Assembly: GCF_900188005.1 (NCBI RefSeq)
Contig: NZ_FZNR01000016.1
Coordinates: forward strand, 124,001 to 188,000
Origin: Actinoplanes regularis
Lineage (GTDB): Bacteria > Actinomycetota > Actinomycetes > Mycobacteriales > Micromonosporaceae
Direction of reading: 5' to 3'
Length of the DNA: 64,000 nt
Part shown: in pieces, positions 7,553 to 16,358 of the stretch
Layout of the letters: the number at the start of each line of letters is the position of its first letter
How positions within the stretch are numbered: position 1 is the stretch's first letter
Translations under genes and position numbers: made by a program
Notes under the pieces: generated by a model
Told to the model about the DNA's origin: nothing
The model's input: the letters and a program-made list of their open reading frames with translations, nothing else
Database searches by the model: none

Positions 7553-8755
7553 ATGGGAAAGATCGCCAATCGCACGCTCGCGGGCGCCGGTGCGCTCGTC
7601 CTCGCCGTGGCCCTGGCCGGCACCGCGTCCTACGCGGGCGGGCACCCGAAGGTCACCGCCCCGACCCTGACCGGCTGGGCCTCGCTGCCCGCCGGCACCT
7701 TCGTTCCCGGCAGCGAGCCGTCCGGGGCGCTGGCCACCGGCGACCTGCACGGTTTCACCACCCCGTTCGCGGATCAGCCGGTGCAGGGCTTCTCCGGGAT
7801 CGTGAAGAACCGCGACGGCACCTTCGACGTGCTCTCCGACAACGGGTACGGCACCCAGGCCAACTCGGCCGACTTCCTGCTGCGCGTCCAGCGGCTCGCC
7901 CCGGCCTTCGCCACCGGCACCGTCGACGTGGTGGGCGGCCTCAACCTGACCGACCCGAACAAGCAGGTCCCGTGGAAGCTGACCCGCGACGACCGGGTGC
8001 TGACCGGCGCCGATTTCGACGTGGAGTCGATCGTCAAGGCGGCCGATGGAACGTTCTGGATCGGTGACGAGTTCGGCCCCTTCCTGCTGCACTTCGACCG
8101 GGCCGGCCGGCTGCTGAGCGTGCCGATCCCGCTCGACGGCGTGGTCGCGCCGGAGACCGCGGCCCGCACGGGCGTACCCGCGACCACGAGCAGCAGCAAG
8201 GGCTACGAGGGGCTGGCCGGTTCCCCGGACGGGCGCTACCTCTACGGCCTGCTCGAGGGCACGGTCAACGGTGACATCCCGGGCCGGCTGCGGCTCAACG
8301 AGTTCGACACCCGCGCCCAGAAGTACACCGGCAAGCGGTACGCCTACCAGCTCGAGGCGACCGGCAACGCGATCGGTGACGCCATCGCGGTGGACCGGGA
8401 TCGGTTCCTGATCATCGAGCGGGACGGCGGACAGGGCGCGACCGCCAGGTTCAAGCGGCTCTACCTGGCCGACAAACGTGACCGTGACCACGACGGCCTG
8501 CTGGACAAGACGCTGCTGGTCGACCTGATGAACATCGCGAACCCGAGGCGGCTGGGCGGGTTCGGCACCACGTTCACCTTCCCGTTCCAGACCATCGAGG
8601 ACGTCGTGATCCTGGACGACACCCACCTCGCGGTGCTTAACGACAACAACTTCCCGTTCTCCAGCGGCCGCACCGAGGGCCAGGCGGACAACAACGAGTG
8701 GATCACCATCGAGCTGCCCGAGCGGCTGCGCGCCGACCGGAACCTGCTCCGCTGA
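7553..8755 (+). CDS. secreted esterase-like phytase-family protein, 400 aa
   Basis: The N-terminus is a Sec signal peptide ('ALVLAVALAGTASYAGGH'). The rest matches the esterase-like activity of phytase family (Phytase-like, PF13449), a six-bladed beta-propeller. Diagnostic stretches are 'VQGFSGIVKNRDGTFDVLSD', 'DVESIVKAADGTFWIGDEFG', 'KGYEGLAGSPDGRYLYGLLE' and the end 'EDVVILDDTHLAVLNDNNFP'. Members hydrolyse phosphate or carboxyl esters outside the cell, but substrate range is not predictable. ATG 7553 is chosen because the signal peptide starts there; sequence further upstream in frame is not protein-like. It is a single gene followed by a strong terminator. Confidence 0.9.
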   Translation: MGKIANRTLAGAGALVLAVALAGTASYAGGHPKVTAPTLTGWASLPAGTFVPGSEPSGALATGDLHGFTTPFADQPVQGFSGIVKNRDGTFDVLSDNGYGTQANSADFLLRVQRLAPAFATGTVDVVGGLNLTDPNKQVPWKLTRDDRVLTGADFDVESIVKAADGTFWIGDEFGPFLLHFDRAGRLLSVPIPLDGVVAPETAARTGVPATTSSSKGYEGLAGSPDGRYLYGLLEGTVNGDIPGRLRLNEFDTRAQKYTGKRYAYQLEATGNAIGDAIAVDRDRFLIIERDGGQGATARFKRLYLADKRDRDHDGLLDKTLLVDLMNIANPRRLGGFGTTFTFPFQTIEDVVILDDTHLAVLNDNNFPFSSGRTEGQADNNEWITIELPERLRADRNLLR

Positions 8756-8760
8756 GCGGC

Positions 8761-8796
8761 CGGGTGAGGCCGGTGGTCCCGCGCCGGCCTCACCCG
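8761..8796 (+). terminator. terminator hairpin after the phytase-like gene
   Basis: A perfect 13-bp stem (cgggtgaggccgg / ccggcctcacccg) with a 10-nt loop begins 5 bp after the stop codon. Confidence 0.85.
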
Positions 8797-8856
8797 ATAC
8801 GCAATCGGAACCGGCCGGGGCTCGGAGAAGATCTTGTTGTGCGTTAACGTCCCGGC

Positions 8857-9873
8857 GTGAACGAGGAAATCCCCGGACAGCCGAACCCGGCGCCGCTGCC
8901 TCAGCCGGCCGATCCGCTGGCTGTCGCCCCGCCCGCCGACGACCCGCTGGCCGCGCCGGCCACGGCACCGTTGTACAACACACCGGCCGTTCCTCCCGCG
9001 TACCAGCAGCCGGTGCAGCCCGCGGCGTACCCGAGCCCGGAGCAGCAGCCCGCATTCCCGCCGCCCGGCGGATTCCCTCCGCCCGGTGCGTACCCGCCGC
9101 CCGGCGGGTTCCCCCCGCCCGGTGGATTCCCGCCGCCCGGTGGATTCCCGCCGCCCGGTGCCTACCCGCCGCCGGGCACGTACCCGCCCGCCTACGCGAT
9201 GCAGCCCGGATTCGGCCCCGCGCCGAACGCCGGCGTCAACGGATTCGCCATCGCGTCGCTGGTCTTCGGCATCATCGGTGGCGTCCTGCTCAGCGTCGTC
9301 TTCGGCATCGTCGCGCTCACCCAGATCCCGAAGCGCGGCGAGCGCGGCAAGGGACTGGCCATCGCGGGCCTGAGCCTGTCCGGTTTCTGGGTTCTGGGCA
9401 TCGTCACCCTGGTCGCGTTCGCCGCGCTGACCGAGGACACCTCGGAACGGGCCGATTTCAGCACCGGCAGCCTGCCGACGGTGGAGGCCACCGCCACGCC
9501 CACAGCCACCGCGACGAGTTCCGGCAAGACGGCGACCGAGGAGCTTGTCGTCGGTGACTGCGTCGCCGACATCGACGAGAAGGGCACCGGCGACGAGTTC
9601 ACCGTGGCGTCCTGCGCGAAGCCGCACGGTGGCGAGGTGTACTACGTCTGGACGTTCCCGAAGGGCGCCTACCCCGGCGACGACAAGGTCGAGACGCAGG
9701 CCAGCGACCGCTGCGACGCCGCCCTGGGCAAGTACGCGGTCGGGAAGTTCTCCGACGCCGACTTCTGGTACGTCTACCCGTCCAAGGAGTCCTGGTCCGA
9801 GGACCGCCAGGTCACCTGCATCGCCGCCCCCGCCTCCGGCGGGAAGTGGACCGGCTCGATGACCAAGAAGTGA
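8857..9873 (+). CDS. DUF4190 / septum-formation-domain membrane protein, 338 aa
   Basis: Residues 1-115 are Pro/Ala-rich with a repeated 'PPPGGF' / 'PPPGAY' heptad-like tract (about eight copies near residues 67-108). A DUF4190 two-helix membrane domain follows (residues about 128-190: 'FAIASLVFGIIGGVLL', 'ALTQIPKRGERGKGLA'). After a Ser/Thr linker comes an extracellular septum-formation-type domain (residues about 228-335) with four cysteines, for example 'VGDCVADI', 'VASCAKPHGGEVY' and 'RQVTCIAAP'. This architecture is common in actinobacteria and is thought to act in the envelope or at division sites; the precise role is unknown. GTG 8857 starts the protein. Confidence 0.85.
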   Translation: MNEEIPGQPNPAPLPQPADPLAVAPPADDPLAAPATAPLYNTPAVPPAYQQPVQPAAYPSPEQQPAFPPPGGFPPPGAYPPPGGFPPPGGFPPPGGFPPPGAYPPPGTYPPAYAMQPGFGPAPNAGVNGFAIASLVFGIIGGVLLSVVFGIVALTQIPKRGERGKGLAIAGLSLSGFWVLGIVTLVAFAALTEDTSERADFSTGSLPTVEATATPTATATSSGKTATEELVVGDCVADIDEKGTGDEFTVASCAKPHGGEVYYVWTFPKGAYPGDDKVETQASDRCDAALGKYAVGKFSDADFWYVYPSKESWSEDRQVTCIAAPASGGKWTGSMTKK

Positions 9874-9896
9874 CCTGAGTCACGGCAGTTCACGAC

Positions 9897-9937
9897 CTCG
9901 GCTCCCTGCCCCCCGTCTCGCGGGGCAGGGAGCCGAG
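9897..9937. terminator. strong bidirectional hairpin
   Basis: A perfect 16-bp stem (ctcggctccctgcccc / ggggcagggagccgag) with a 9-nt loop sits between two convergent genes, 24 bp after one stop and 23 bp after the other. Confidence 0.9.
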
Positions 9938-9959
9938 ATCGTAGTCACCGGTGCTGTGA

Positions 9960-10589
9960 TCAGCCCTGCTGCTCACGGGCCTTGCGGCGCTCGCCGATCT
10001 CCCACGCGATCACGTACTGCCGGATCATCTGGGAGAGCGGGTCCACGGTCCTGAAGATCAGCACCACCTCTTGGCCGGCCCCGTCCTCGGCCGGGCGGAC
10101 CGTGTAGACCTTGCCCTTCAGCTCCGTCTCGCCGTTGCCGAGCCAGACCAGGGCGCGCATGTCGTCGCCGACCTTGAACGCGCTGGCGTCTGGCACCCAG
10201 AAGCGCAGGCCACCCTCGCTGATGTCCAGCATCTGGCCCTGCAGGTACTGCTGGCCCCACTCGCCGAAGAGCCGGATCGGGGCGCCACCGCCACCGCGGA
10301 CGAACTCGCGGCGGTTGCTGATCACCGGCTCGGAGGTCGGCAACAGGGTCCAGCAGAACGGAGCGTGCTCGGAAACCGCCTTGAGCACGACCGGCATCAC
10401 GATCCGGGAACGCGGCGGAACCCAGAACACCTCGAACTCGTAGCCAGGCAGAAAGCCGTCCGGGCCGGTGGTCTCCAGCGGAGCGGTCACGCTGAACGTC
10501 TCGCTGTCCACCGACTCCAGCCGCGATCGGAAGTTCACGCCGTCGCCCAGGGCCAGGAACATCGGAGTACCGATCTCGGGCAGGTCCAT
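9960..10589 (-). CDS. PilZ-domain c-di-GMP-binding protein, 209 aa
   Basis: The C-terminal half carries both PilZ signatures: the arginine motif 'NRREFVR' (residues about 93-99) and 'DISEGGLRFW' (about 122-131). Together they form the cyclic-di-GMP site. The N-terminal 90 residues resemble the YcgR N-terminal beta-barrel. It is a cytosolic c-di-GMP receptor, possibly affecting motility, envelope or secretion. ATG 10589 ('MDLPEIGTP') was chosen over an upstream in-frame ATG because homologous YcgR-like proteins start close to this point. A GGDEF/EAL enzyme that can make or break c-di-GMP is encoded about 12 kb away (22.1-24.4 kb). Confidence 0.88.
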   Translation of the reverse strand: MDLPEIGTPMFLALGDGVNFRSRLESVDSETFSVTAPLETTGPDGFLPGYEFEVFWVPPRSRIVMPVVLKAVSEHAPFCWTLLPTSEPVISNRREFVRGGGGAPIRLFGEWGQQYLQGQMLDISEGGLRFWVPDASAFKVGDDMRALVWLGNGETELKGKVYTVRPAEDGAGQEVVLIFRTVDPLSQMIRQYVIAWEIGERRKAREQQG

Positions 10590-10684
10590 CACGTATCGGC
10601 CTCTCAGGTCGCCTGGCCCGCACACTGCGGGGTCGCTATGCATGTCGGCCACGGGCCCGACGACGTGAGAGGTCCGAAAGTTGC

Positions 10685-11566
10685 TTATCCGTTGACGAGT
10701 TCGAGCACCACGTCCATGGCCTTCAGCTTCTCGGCGCCGGAGCCGAGCAGGCCGTCCGGGATGATCAGCTCGTCCAGGCCGATCGCGCGGTACCCGGCGA
10801 TGGCGTCGGCGAGTTTCTCCCGGCTGCCGCCGATCACCGGCACCGGCAGGCCCTCCGGCACCGGCCCGTTGACCACGACGAGCGCCTGCGCGGTGCGGGC
10901 GATCGACTTCGGGTCACGGCCGCGCTCGGCGCAGAACCTGTCCAGCACGGCGGACTTGTGCGCGATCAGGTCGGGCAGGCCCCAAGTGTTCCACAGGTCG
11001 GCGTACTCGGCGACGACGCCGAGCATCCGCTTCTCCCCCTTCGCGCCGATCATGATGGGCAGGCGGTCCTGGACCGGCTTCGGCTCGCAGACCGCGTCGG
11101 TGAGCTGGTAGTACTCGCCGTCGAGGGTGGTCCGGGGCGTGCGCAGCAGGCCGTGCAGCACCTGCAGGGCCTCGACGAAGCGGTCCAGCAACTGCCTGGT
11201 CGGGGGCAGCTCGATGCCGTACTGCTGGTGCTCGTTGACCTGCCAGCCGGCGCCGACGCCGAGGGTGAAGCGGCCGCCGCTGATGTGATCGGTGGTCGCG
11301 GCCATGTTGGCCAGCACGGCCGGGTGCCGGTAGGTGTTGCCGTAGACCAGGGTGCCGATCCGGACCCGCGGAACGGCCGCGGCCAGGCCGGCCACCAGCG
11401 AACCGGCTTCCAGGGTGGGTTGTTCGAGGTCCCGGCCCGGGGCGGCGTTCGGCATGAAGTGATCGGCGATCCAGACGCCGTCCCAGCCGGTCCGTTCCGC
11501 GTGGTGGGCCGTTTCGAGGATGTCGGACCAGGGCCGGCCGGCGCTCGGCCAGATCGAGATTCGCAT
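10685..11566 (-). CDS. LLM-class F420-dependent oxidoreductase, 293 aa
   Basis: A TIM-barrel luciferase-like monooxygenase of the F420-dependent subgroup. Landmarks are 'WDGVWIADHFMPN', 'VRIGTLVYGNTYRHPAVLAN', 'SGGRFTLGVGAGWQVNEH' and 'LPIMIGAKGEKRMLG'. Length is typical. These enzymes transfer hydride using coenzyme F420H2, or sometimes FMN; the substrate is unknown. ATG 11566 fits the usual 'MRISIW' start of the barrel. It is transcribed divergently from the acetyltransferase gene, separated by 107 bp. Confidence 0.9.
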   Translation of the reverse strand: MRISIWPSAGRPWSDILETAHHAERTGWDGVWIADHFMPNAAPGRDLEQPTLEAGSLVAGLAAAVPRVRIGTLVYGNTYRHPAVLANMAATTDHISGGRFTLGVGAGWQVNEHQQYGIELPPTRQLLDRFVEALQVLHGLLRTPRTTLDGEYYQLTDAVCEPKPVQDRLPIMIGAKGEKRMLGVVAEYADLWNTWGLPDLIAHKSAVLDRFCAERGRDPKSIARTAQALVVVNGPVPEGLPVPVIGGSREKLADAIAGYRAIGLDELIIPDGLLGSGAEKLKAMDVVLELVNG

Positions 11567-11673
11567 GGACGCCACCCTATTTCCCGCGGTTGGCGGTTGA
11601 TTCGGGCCGATTTCGACTGATCTTGTACGACCTGTGCAGCCAGGTGGCCGCCGATGGGCCGTACCGTAGCCGG

Positions 11674-12189
11674 GTGATCGAATTGCTCGATGGAAGCGAC
11701 CCGGAGTTGCTCGCCACCGTGACCGACCTGGTGAATCTCGTCTACCGGGAGTCCGAGCGGGGGCTGTGGCAGGACGGGGCGACGCGGACCAGCCTCGCCG
11801 AGGTGACCACGCTGGCACGAGCCGGTGAACTGGCGGCGGACCTCCGTGACGGGCGGCTCGCCGGGGTGGTGCGGGTGCAACGGATGCCGGACCGGGTCGG
11901 AGAGTTCGGCATGCTCGCGGCCGATCCGGCGCGGCGCGGTGAGGGCATCGGCGGCGGGCTGATCCGGTGGGCCGAGGAACACTGCCGGGGCCGAGGGGAT
12001 CGGACCATGCGGCTGGAGCTGCTGGTGCCGCGTGGCTGGCGGCTGGAGTCCAAGGAGCTCCTGCACGCGTGGTATTCCCGGCTCGGGTACCGCATCGAGC
12101 GGATCGGTCACCTGGAGGAGCAGTACCCGCAGCTCGCGCCGCTGCTGGCCGGGCCGGCCGAATACCGGGTGTACACCCGGACGCTCTGA
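11674..12189 (+). CDS. GNAT-family N-acetyltransferase, 171 aa
   Basis: A GNAT fold with the acetyl-CoA loop 'RRGEGIGGGLIRWAEEHC' (motif A, residues about 88-105). The usual C-terminal part includes 'LLHAWYSRLGY', which in the family precedes the last strand. It acetylates an amine on an unknown small molecule or protein. GTG 11674 is preferred because the more upstream frame ('VAADGPYRSR') is not family-like. No Shine-Dalgarno is visible, so the transcript may be leaderless. Single gene. Confidence 0.82.
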   Translation: MIELLDGSDPELLATVTDLVNLVYRESERGLWQDGATRTSLAEVTTLARAGELAADLRDGRLAGVVRVQRMPDRVGEFGMLAADPARRGEGIGGGLIRWAEEHCRGRGDRTMRLELLVPRGWRLESKELLHAWYSRLGYRIERIGHLEEQYPQLAPLLAGPAEYRVYTRTL

Positions 12190-12258
12190 CGGGTCGCCCG
12201 GCGGTACGCGAACCGGACAGGCATGAGATTCTTCGAAGTCGATCTTTAGGGGGAATCC

Positions 12259-13056
12259 ATGTCCAACGTCAGTCGTCGCAGTGTTCTGGTCGCGCTCGGA
12301 GCCGCGGCGATCCCGCCGATGGTCGTCGCGGGGGCCCGTCCGGCGGTCGCCGCCGACGACCACTTCGCGTCGAACACCGCGCTCTACGCCGACCCGTCGG
12401 TCGTCGAAGGCACCGACTACGCCCGGCGCTTCCGGCGGCACGCCGCGCTGGACAACGACGAGACACTCAGCAGCCCCTACCCGGACACGGCGATCATCGC
12501 CCCGCACGGTGGCGGCATCGAGACCGGCACGTCCGAGCTGTGCCTCGCGCTCGCCGGGTATCACCCGAAGGATCTGACGGCCAGTGGTGCGGTGTACGAC
12601 TACTGGATGTTCGAAGGGCTCCGGTCGAGCGGGAACGGGGAGCTGCACGTCACCTCGATCCACTGTGACGACCCGGTCGCGCTGGCCACGGTCGCCGGTA
12701 GCCGTCGGACGGTGTCGTTGCACGGGTGCAAGGCCTCGGACGCGGGGCTCACCGACCCGGAGGCGGTGGCCGTGCTGGTCGGTGGGGCTGACACCGCGCT
12801 CAAGGCGGCGCTGATCTCGGCGTACCGGGGCATCGGCGTCACGGCGATCGACGCGGCAACGGTGTCGGCGCTCGACGGCGATGATCCGCGCAACATCGTC
12901 AACCGGAACCTGCGCGGTGCGGGTGTGCAGCTGGAGTTGACCACGGCGATGCGGACGCGGATGTTCGGGACCAACACCCGGGCGGGCCGGAAGAGCACCA
13001 CCCTGGAGTCGTTCTGGAGTTTCGTGAACGCCACCCGCCAGGTCCTCGCCGCCTGA
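12259..13056 (+). CDS. secreted poly-gamma-glutamate hydrolase-family protein, 265 aa
   Basis: The N-terminus is a Tat-like signal ('SRRSVLVALGAAA' then an AVA-A cleavage region). The mature part matches the phage-derived poly-gamma-glutamate hydrolase family (PF05908). The metal-site motif 'IIAPHGGGIETGTSE' is present, and further motifs include 'HVTSIHCDDP' and 'VSLHGCKASD'. Members are zinc hydrolases that cut poly-gamma-glutamate capsule-like polymer; in actinomycetes the role is unproven. The start is well supported by 'tttagggggaatccATG'. It is convergent with the following membrane protein gene. Confidence 0.88.
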   Translation: MSNVSRRSVLVALGAAAIPPMVVAGARPAVAADDHFASNTALYADPSVVEGTDYARRFRRHAALDNDETLSSPYPDTAIIAPHGGGIETGTSELCLALAGYHPKDLTASGAVYDYWMFEGLRSSGNGELHVTSIHCDDPVALATVAGSRRTVSLHGCKASDAGLTDPEAVAVLVGGADTALKAALISAYRGIGVTAIDAATVSALDGDDPRNIVNRNLRGAGVQLELTTAMRTRMFGTNTRAGRKSTTLESFWSFVNATRQVLAA

Positions 13057-13093
13057 CCGGCGGACCCGGAATCGCGGCTGCCGGGCCGACCGG

Positions 13094-14065
13094 CTACCGG
13101 GCCTGCACCAGGGTGCTCCGACAGGTCGCCCGGCGGTACGCGAACCGGATCAGGACCAGGGCACCGATCGTGAAGACCGCGTTGCCGAGCTGGTCGACGA
13201 GGACGGCAGCCACGCCGGTCGGGGACTCGGCGAACGAGTGCCAGGCGTAGGTGATCAGCGCACCCGCACCGATCGCGAGGTAGTGCGGGCTGGTCCAGCC
13301 TTCCCGGGCCGACCAGAGCACGATCAGAGTCAGGTACGCGGCGACGTCCAGGACCCATACTCCCGTACCGATCCAGGTCGGCAGGCTGACCAGGGTGAGG
13401 CCCTGGAAGACGCCGCCGGCCAGCAGGGTTGCGATCAAGACGGTCACGGCGCCCGGTGCGATGCCCGGACGCGGCCGGAAGCTGATGCGTACGAGCAGGC
13501 CGGCCGTGATGAGCAGGGCCAGGATGACGCCGGTCGCGGTGAACTGCCCGGCGGTCGCGGTGTACGGCCACATCGACATGTTGATCGCGGTGCTGATGCC
13601 GATGCCGATCAGGAACAGCACGCCGGTCACGATCAGGCCGGTACGGCCCAACCAGGGGGTGGTGCGCCGCTCGCCGGAGATCACCTCCAGCATCAGGATC
13701 GGCGCGCAGACGCTCCAGAAGACATGCAGGCCGATGACGTAGATCGTCCACGGGACGGCGATGCCGAGCGCCGGGAGATAGCCGTCGATCAGCAGGTGCT
13801 GGTCGGCGTAGTTCGGGTTGAACAACGACTGGGTGGTCAGCCCTTCCTCGAGCACACCGTAGGCGACGGCCAAGATGATGTTGTTGGGCCAGCCGAGGCC
13901 GCGGCGGCGGACCAGTTCACGGATCAGCAGCGCGCCGCCGCCGTAGAGCGGGGCGAGCACGAACACCGCGGGCAGGAACGTGATGGGCAGGTTGCCCAGT
14001 AGGAACTCGGCGACCAGGGGTGCCAGGAGGAACAACCCGACGGCGAGGGCGGTACGACGCATCAT
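13094..14065 (-). CDS. polytopic membrane protein, about ten TM segments, 323 aa
   Basis: Family not named with confidence. There are about ten hydrophobic spans over the full length. A conserved-looking cytoplasmic loop 'LLIRELVRRRGLGWPNN' is followed by 'VAYGVLEEGLTTQSLFNP'. The paired glutamates in the membrane recall CPBP-type intramembrane proteases, but the full motif set is absent, so I do not call it a protease. It starts with two consecutive ATGs (14065 or 14062). The gene stands alone, and minisatellite DNA lies upstream. Confidence 0.75.
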   Translation of the reverse strand: MMRRTALAVGLFLLAPLVAEFLLGNLPITFLPAVFVLAPLYGGGALLIRELVRRRGLGWPNNIILAVAYGVLEEGLTTQSLFNPNYADQHLLIDGYLPALGIAVPWTIYVIGLHVFWSVCAPILMLEVISGERRTTPWLGRTGLIVTGVLFLIGIGISTAINMSMWPYTATAGQFTATGVILALLITAGLLVRISFRPRPGIAPGAVTVLIATLLAGGVFQGLTLVSLPTWIGTGVWVLDVAAYLTLIVLWSAREGWTSPHYLAIGAGALITYAWHSFAESPTGVAAVLVDQLGNAVFTIGALVLIRFAYRRATCRSTLVQAR

Positions 14066-14163
14066 GTCTTCAGTGGATCGCTATCGGGGCCTCGGGATGT
14101 AGTTCAAATATCAGGACACGTCGATGACAAATGTCAGGAGGCTTGGCGCCTTTCAAAGCGGCC

Positions 14164-14262
14164 CAGCCCCGCGCCCGATCCGCTTCCGAGACGGTTCAGC
14201 CCCGCGCCCGCTTCGCTTCCGAGACGGCCCAGCCCCGCGCCCGATCCTTTTCCGAGACGGCC
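14164..14262. repeat. 33-bp tandem repeat, three copies
   Basis: Three units of 33 bp begin 'cagccccgcgcccg' and end 'ttccgagacgg', at 14164-14196, 14197-14229 and 14230-14262. A partial fourth copy reaches the stop codon of the XRE regulator at 14277. Confidence 0.9.
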
Positions 14263-14276
14263 CTGCCCACGCCCGG

Positions 14277-15140
14277 TCAAGACAGCTGGAACGACTCCTT
14301 TCCGACGACTCGTAGCAGGTCGAGGTACTCCGCGGTCGGGCTGCCGGGCGGGGCGGTCAGCAGGATCAGCCGCTGGTCCTCGGCCGGGGTGAGGAGCATC
14401 TCGAAGTCGAGCTCGAGCAGGCCGACAGCCGGGTGCTGCAGGCGCATCCGGCTGTTGCGGCGCACCGCGACCTCGTGCCGGTCCCACACCGTGGCGAACT
14501 CCGGGCTGCCGGCGCGCAGCCGTTCGACCAGCGCCTCGGCGGCTGGGTCGTTGCCCCGCCGGGCCACGGCGGCGCGCAGGTCGGCCACGTGCAGGCGGCT
14601 GCAGTAGTCGTGGTCCTCGGCCGGGACCGAGGCGCGCATCCTCGGGTCGTGGAACCAGCGCCAGACGATGTTGTGATCCTGCTCGTGGTCGTGCGGAGCG
14701 GCCGGGCAGAGGTCTCCGAACAGGGTCTCCGCCAGAGCGTTCTGGGCGAGCAGGTCGCCGAGATCGCTGACGACCTGCGCCGGGGACGCGGTGAGCTGGT
14801 CGAGCAGGGTCAGCAGGCCGGGTCGGACGTGGGTGCCGGCGAGCCGCCCGGCCGGCGGGCGATGCCCGGTAAGCAGGTAGAGGTGGTCGCGCTCGTCGTC
14901 GTCGAGTCGCAGGGCGTGCGCGAGGGAGCGGAGCACCTGAGTGGACGGCTGTGGGCCCCTCGCCTGCTCGAGCCGCATCAGGTAGTCGGCGGACATGCCG
15001 GCCAGCAGGGCCACCTCCTCACGGCGCATACCCGGGGTGCGCCGGCGTGGGCCGGCGGTGAGCCCGACGTCCTGCGGCTGCAGGCGGTGCCGGCATCGGC
15101 GGATGAAGTCGGCGAGTTCGCGTCGGTCCATGGGATTCAT
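14277..15140 (-). CDS. XRE-family regulator with MmyB-like ligand domain, 287 aa
   Basis: The N-terminal Cro/C1-type helix-turn-helix lies at about residues 38-85 ('MRREEVALLAGMSADYLMRL'). The C-terminal part is the MmyB-like PAS-type domain (residues about 105-280) found in actinobacterial redox or antibiotic regulators. Diagnostic stretches are 'VSDLGDLLAQNALAETLFGD' and 'WFHDPRMRASVPAEDH'. Many such regulators sit divergently from an NAD(P)-dependent oxidoreductase and control it, and this gene is divergent from exactly such a gene at 15444. Start is ATG 15140. The shared 303-bp intergenic region contains a 59-bp repeat array, so the operator is not obvious. Confidence 0.92.
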   Translation of the reverse strand: MNPMDRRELADFIRRCRHRLQPQDVGLTAGPRRRTPGMRREEVALLAGMSADYLMRLEQARGPQPSTQVLRSLAHALRLDDDERDHLYLLTGHRPPAGRLAGTHVRPGLLTLLDQLTASPAQVVSDLGDLLAQNALAETLFGDLCPAAPHDHEQDHNIVWRWFHDPRMRASVPAEDHDYCSRLHVADLRAAVARRGNDPAAEALVERLRAGSPEFATVWDRHEVAVRRNSRMRLQHPAVGLLELDFEMLLTPAEDQRLILLTAPPGSPTAEYLDLLRVVGKESFQLS

Positions 15141-15162
15141 GGTGACGCGGTCGGCGGAGCGC

Positions 15163-15383
15163 AGCCAAGGATCACCGGTCCTAGGCAGTGCCGCCTCCTG
15201 CGCGGTAGTCGGCTCAGATCAACCGAGGATCGCGGCTCTGGACAGAGCCCTCCCCTGCACAGCGGGTCAGCGGGGACCGGCCGAGGATCGCCGGTCCTGG
15301 ACAGAGCCGGCCCCTGCACAGCGGTCGCCGGAGACCAGCCAAGGATCACCGGTCCTAGGCAGAACTGTCCCCTCCACAGCGGC
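15163..15383. repeat. about 59-bp tandem repeat, nearly four copies, in a divergent promoter region
   Basis: Units begin 'ccaaggatcaccggtcctaggcag' or 'ccgaggatcgccggtcctggacag' at about 15163, 15222, 15281 and 15339. The first and last share an exact 'ccaaggatcaccggtcctaggcag' block. Each carries the dyad 'ggatcaccggtcc'. The array occupies most of the space between the XRE regulator and the oxidoreductase. Confidence 0.8.
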
Positions 15384-15443
15384 TGCCCCTCGCCGCAAGC
15401 TGGCTCTCGTCCGATGGTGCGAGACGTCAGGAAGGTGGGACAG

Positions 15444-16349
15444 ATGAAGGCGATCGTCTTCGAGGAGTTCGGCGGGGCCGAGGTGCTGCGGGTCGCGGAG
15501 GCGAGGGTTCCGCGGCCCGGCCCGGGCCAGGTGCGGCTGCGGGTCCGGGCAGCCGGGGTGAACCCGCTCGACCACAAGATCCGAAGTGGGGTGATGGAGC
15601 AGGTGTTTCCGACCACGTTCCCGGCCACCCCGGGCCTGGAGGCCGCGGGCGTCGTCGACGAGGTCGGGCCGGGCGTCACCGGGCTGGCCGCCGGTGACGA
15701 GGTGATCGCCCTGACCGACACCGGCTCCTACGCGGAGTTCGCGCTGGCCACCGTCGCCGCGCCGAAGCCGGCCGGGCTGGACTGGGCGCAGGCCGCGGCG
15801 CTGCCGGTCGCCGGCGAGACGGCGCAGCGGGTGCTGGACCTGCTCGGGGTCGAGGCGGGCGAGACGCTGCTCGTGCACGGGGCGGCGGGCGCGGTCGGCG
15901 GGGTGGCCGTCCAACTCGCGGTGGCCGCCGGGGTCACCGTCGTGGGCACCGCGTCGGCGGTCAACCACGACTACCTCCGGTCGCTCGGCGTGACGCCGGT
16001 GGCGTACGGGGAAGGCCTGGTCGAGCGGGTCCGCGCGGCCGCGCCGCAGGGGGTGGACGCGGTCTTCGACGCGGCCGGATACGGCGTGCTGCCGGACTCG
16101 ATCGAGCTGCGCGGCGGCACGACGGACCGGATCGTCACGATCGCCGACCCGACCTGCCGGGAGCTGGGCGTGACGTTCTCCGGCGATTCGCGGCCCAGCG
16201 TCGAGCGACTCGCCGGTCTTGCCCGGCTGGCCGCCGAGGGCGCGCTGCGACTCACGGTGGCCGAGACGTTCCCGCTCGCCGAGGCCGGCCGGGCGCAGGA
16301 GCGCAGCGCAACCGGGCACACCCGCGGCAAGCTGATTCTGCTCGCCTGA
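15444..16349 (+). CDS. zinc-free quinone-oxidoreductase-like NADP-dependent oxidoreductase (MDR), 301 aa
   Basis: A medium-chain dehydrogenase/reductase. The N-terminal GroES-like domain has 'VRAAGVNPLDHKIRSG' and 'GLEAAGVVDEVGPGV'. A Rossmann domain follows with 'LLVHGAAGAVGGVAVQLA' and a terminal 'HTRGKLIL'. The zinc-binding cysteines of alcohol dehydrogenases are missing, as in quinone oxidoreductases. It reduces quinones or enones with NADPH. ATG 15444 follows 'ggaaggtgggacag'. It is probably controlled by the divergent MmyB-type XRE regulator. Confidence 0.9.
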   Translation: MKAIVFEEFGGAEVLRVAEARVPRPGPGQVRLRVRAAGVNPLDHKIRSGVMEQVFPTTFPATPGLEAAGVVDEVGPGVTGLAAGDEVIALTDTGSYAEFALATVAAPKPAGLDWAQAAALPVAGETAQRVLDLLGVEAGETLLVHGAAGAVGGVAVQLAVAAGVTVVGTASAVNHDYLRSLGVTPVAYGEGLVERVRAAAPQGVDAVFDAAGYGVLPDSIELRGGTTDRIVTIADPTCRELGVTFSGDSRPSVERLAGLARLAAEGALRLTVAETFPLAEAGRAQERSATGHTRGKLILLA

Positions 16350-16358
16350 CCAGCTCTT

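Noticed and set aside
13094..14065. Calling this membrane protein a CPBP-type intramembrane protease
   Set aside because: Only an EE pair is present. The arginine of EExxxR and the later His/Asn motifs could not be placed.
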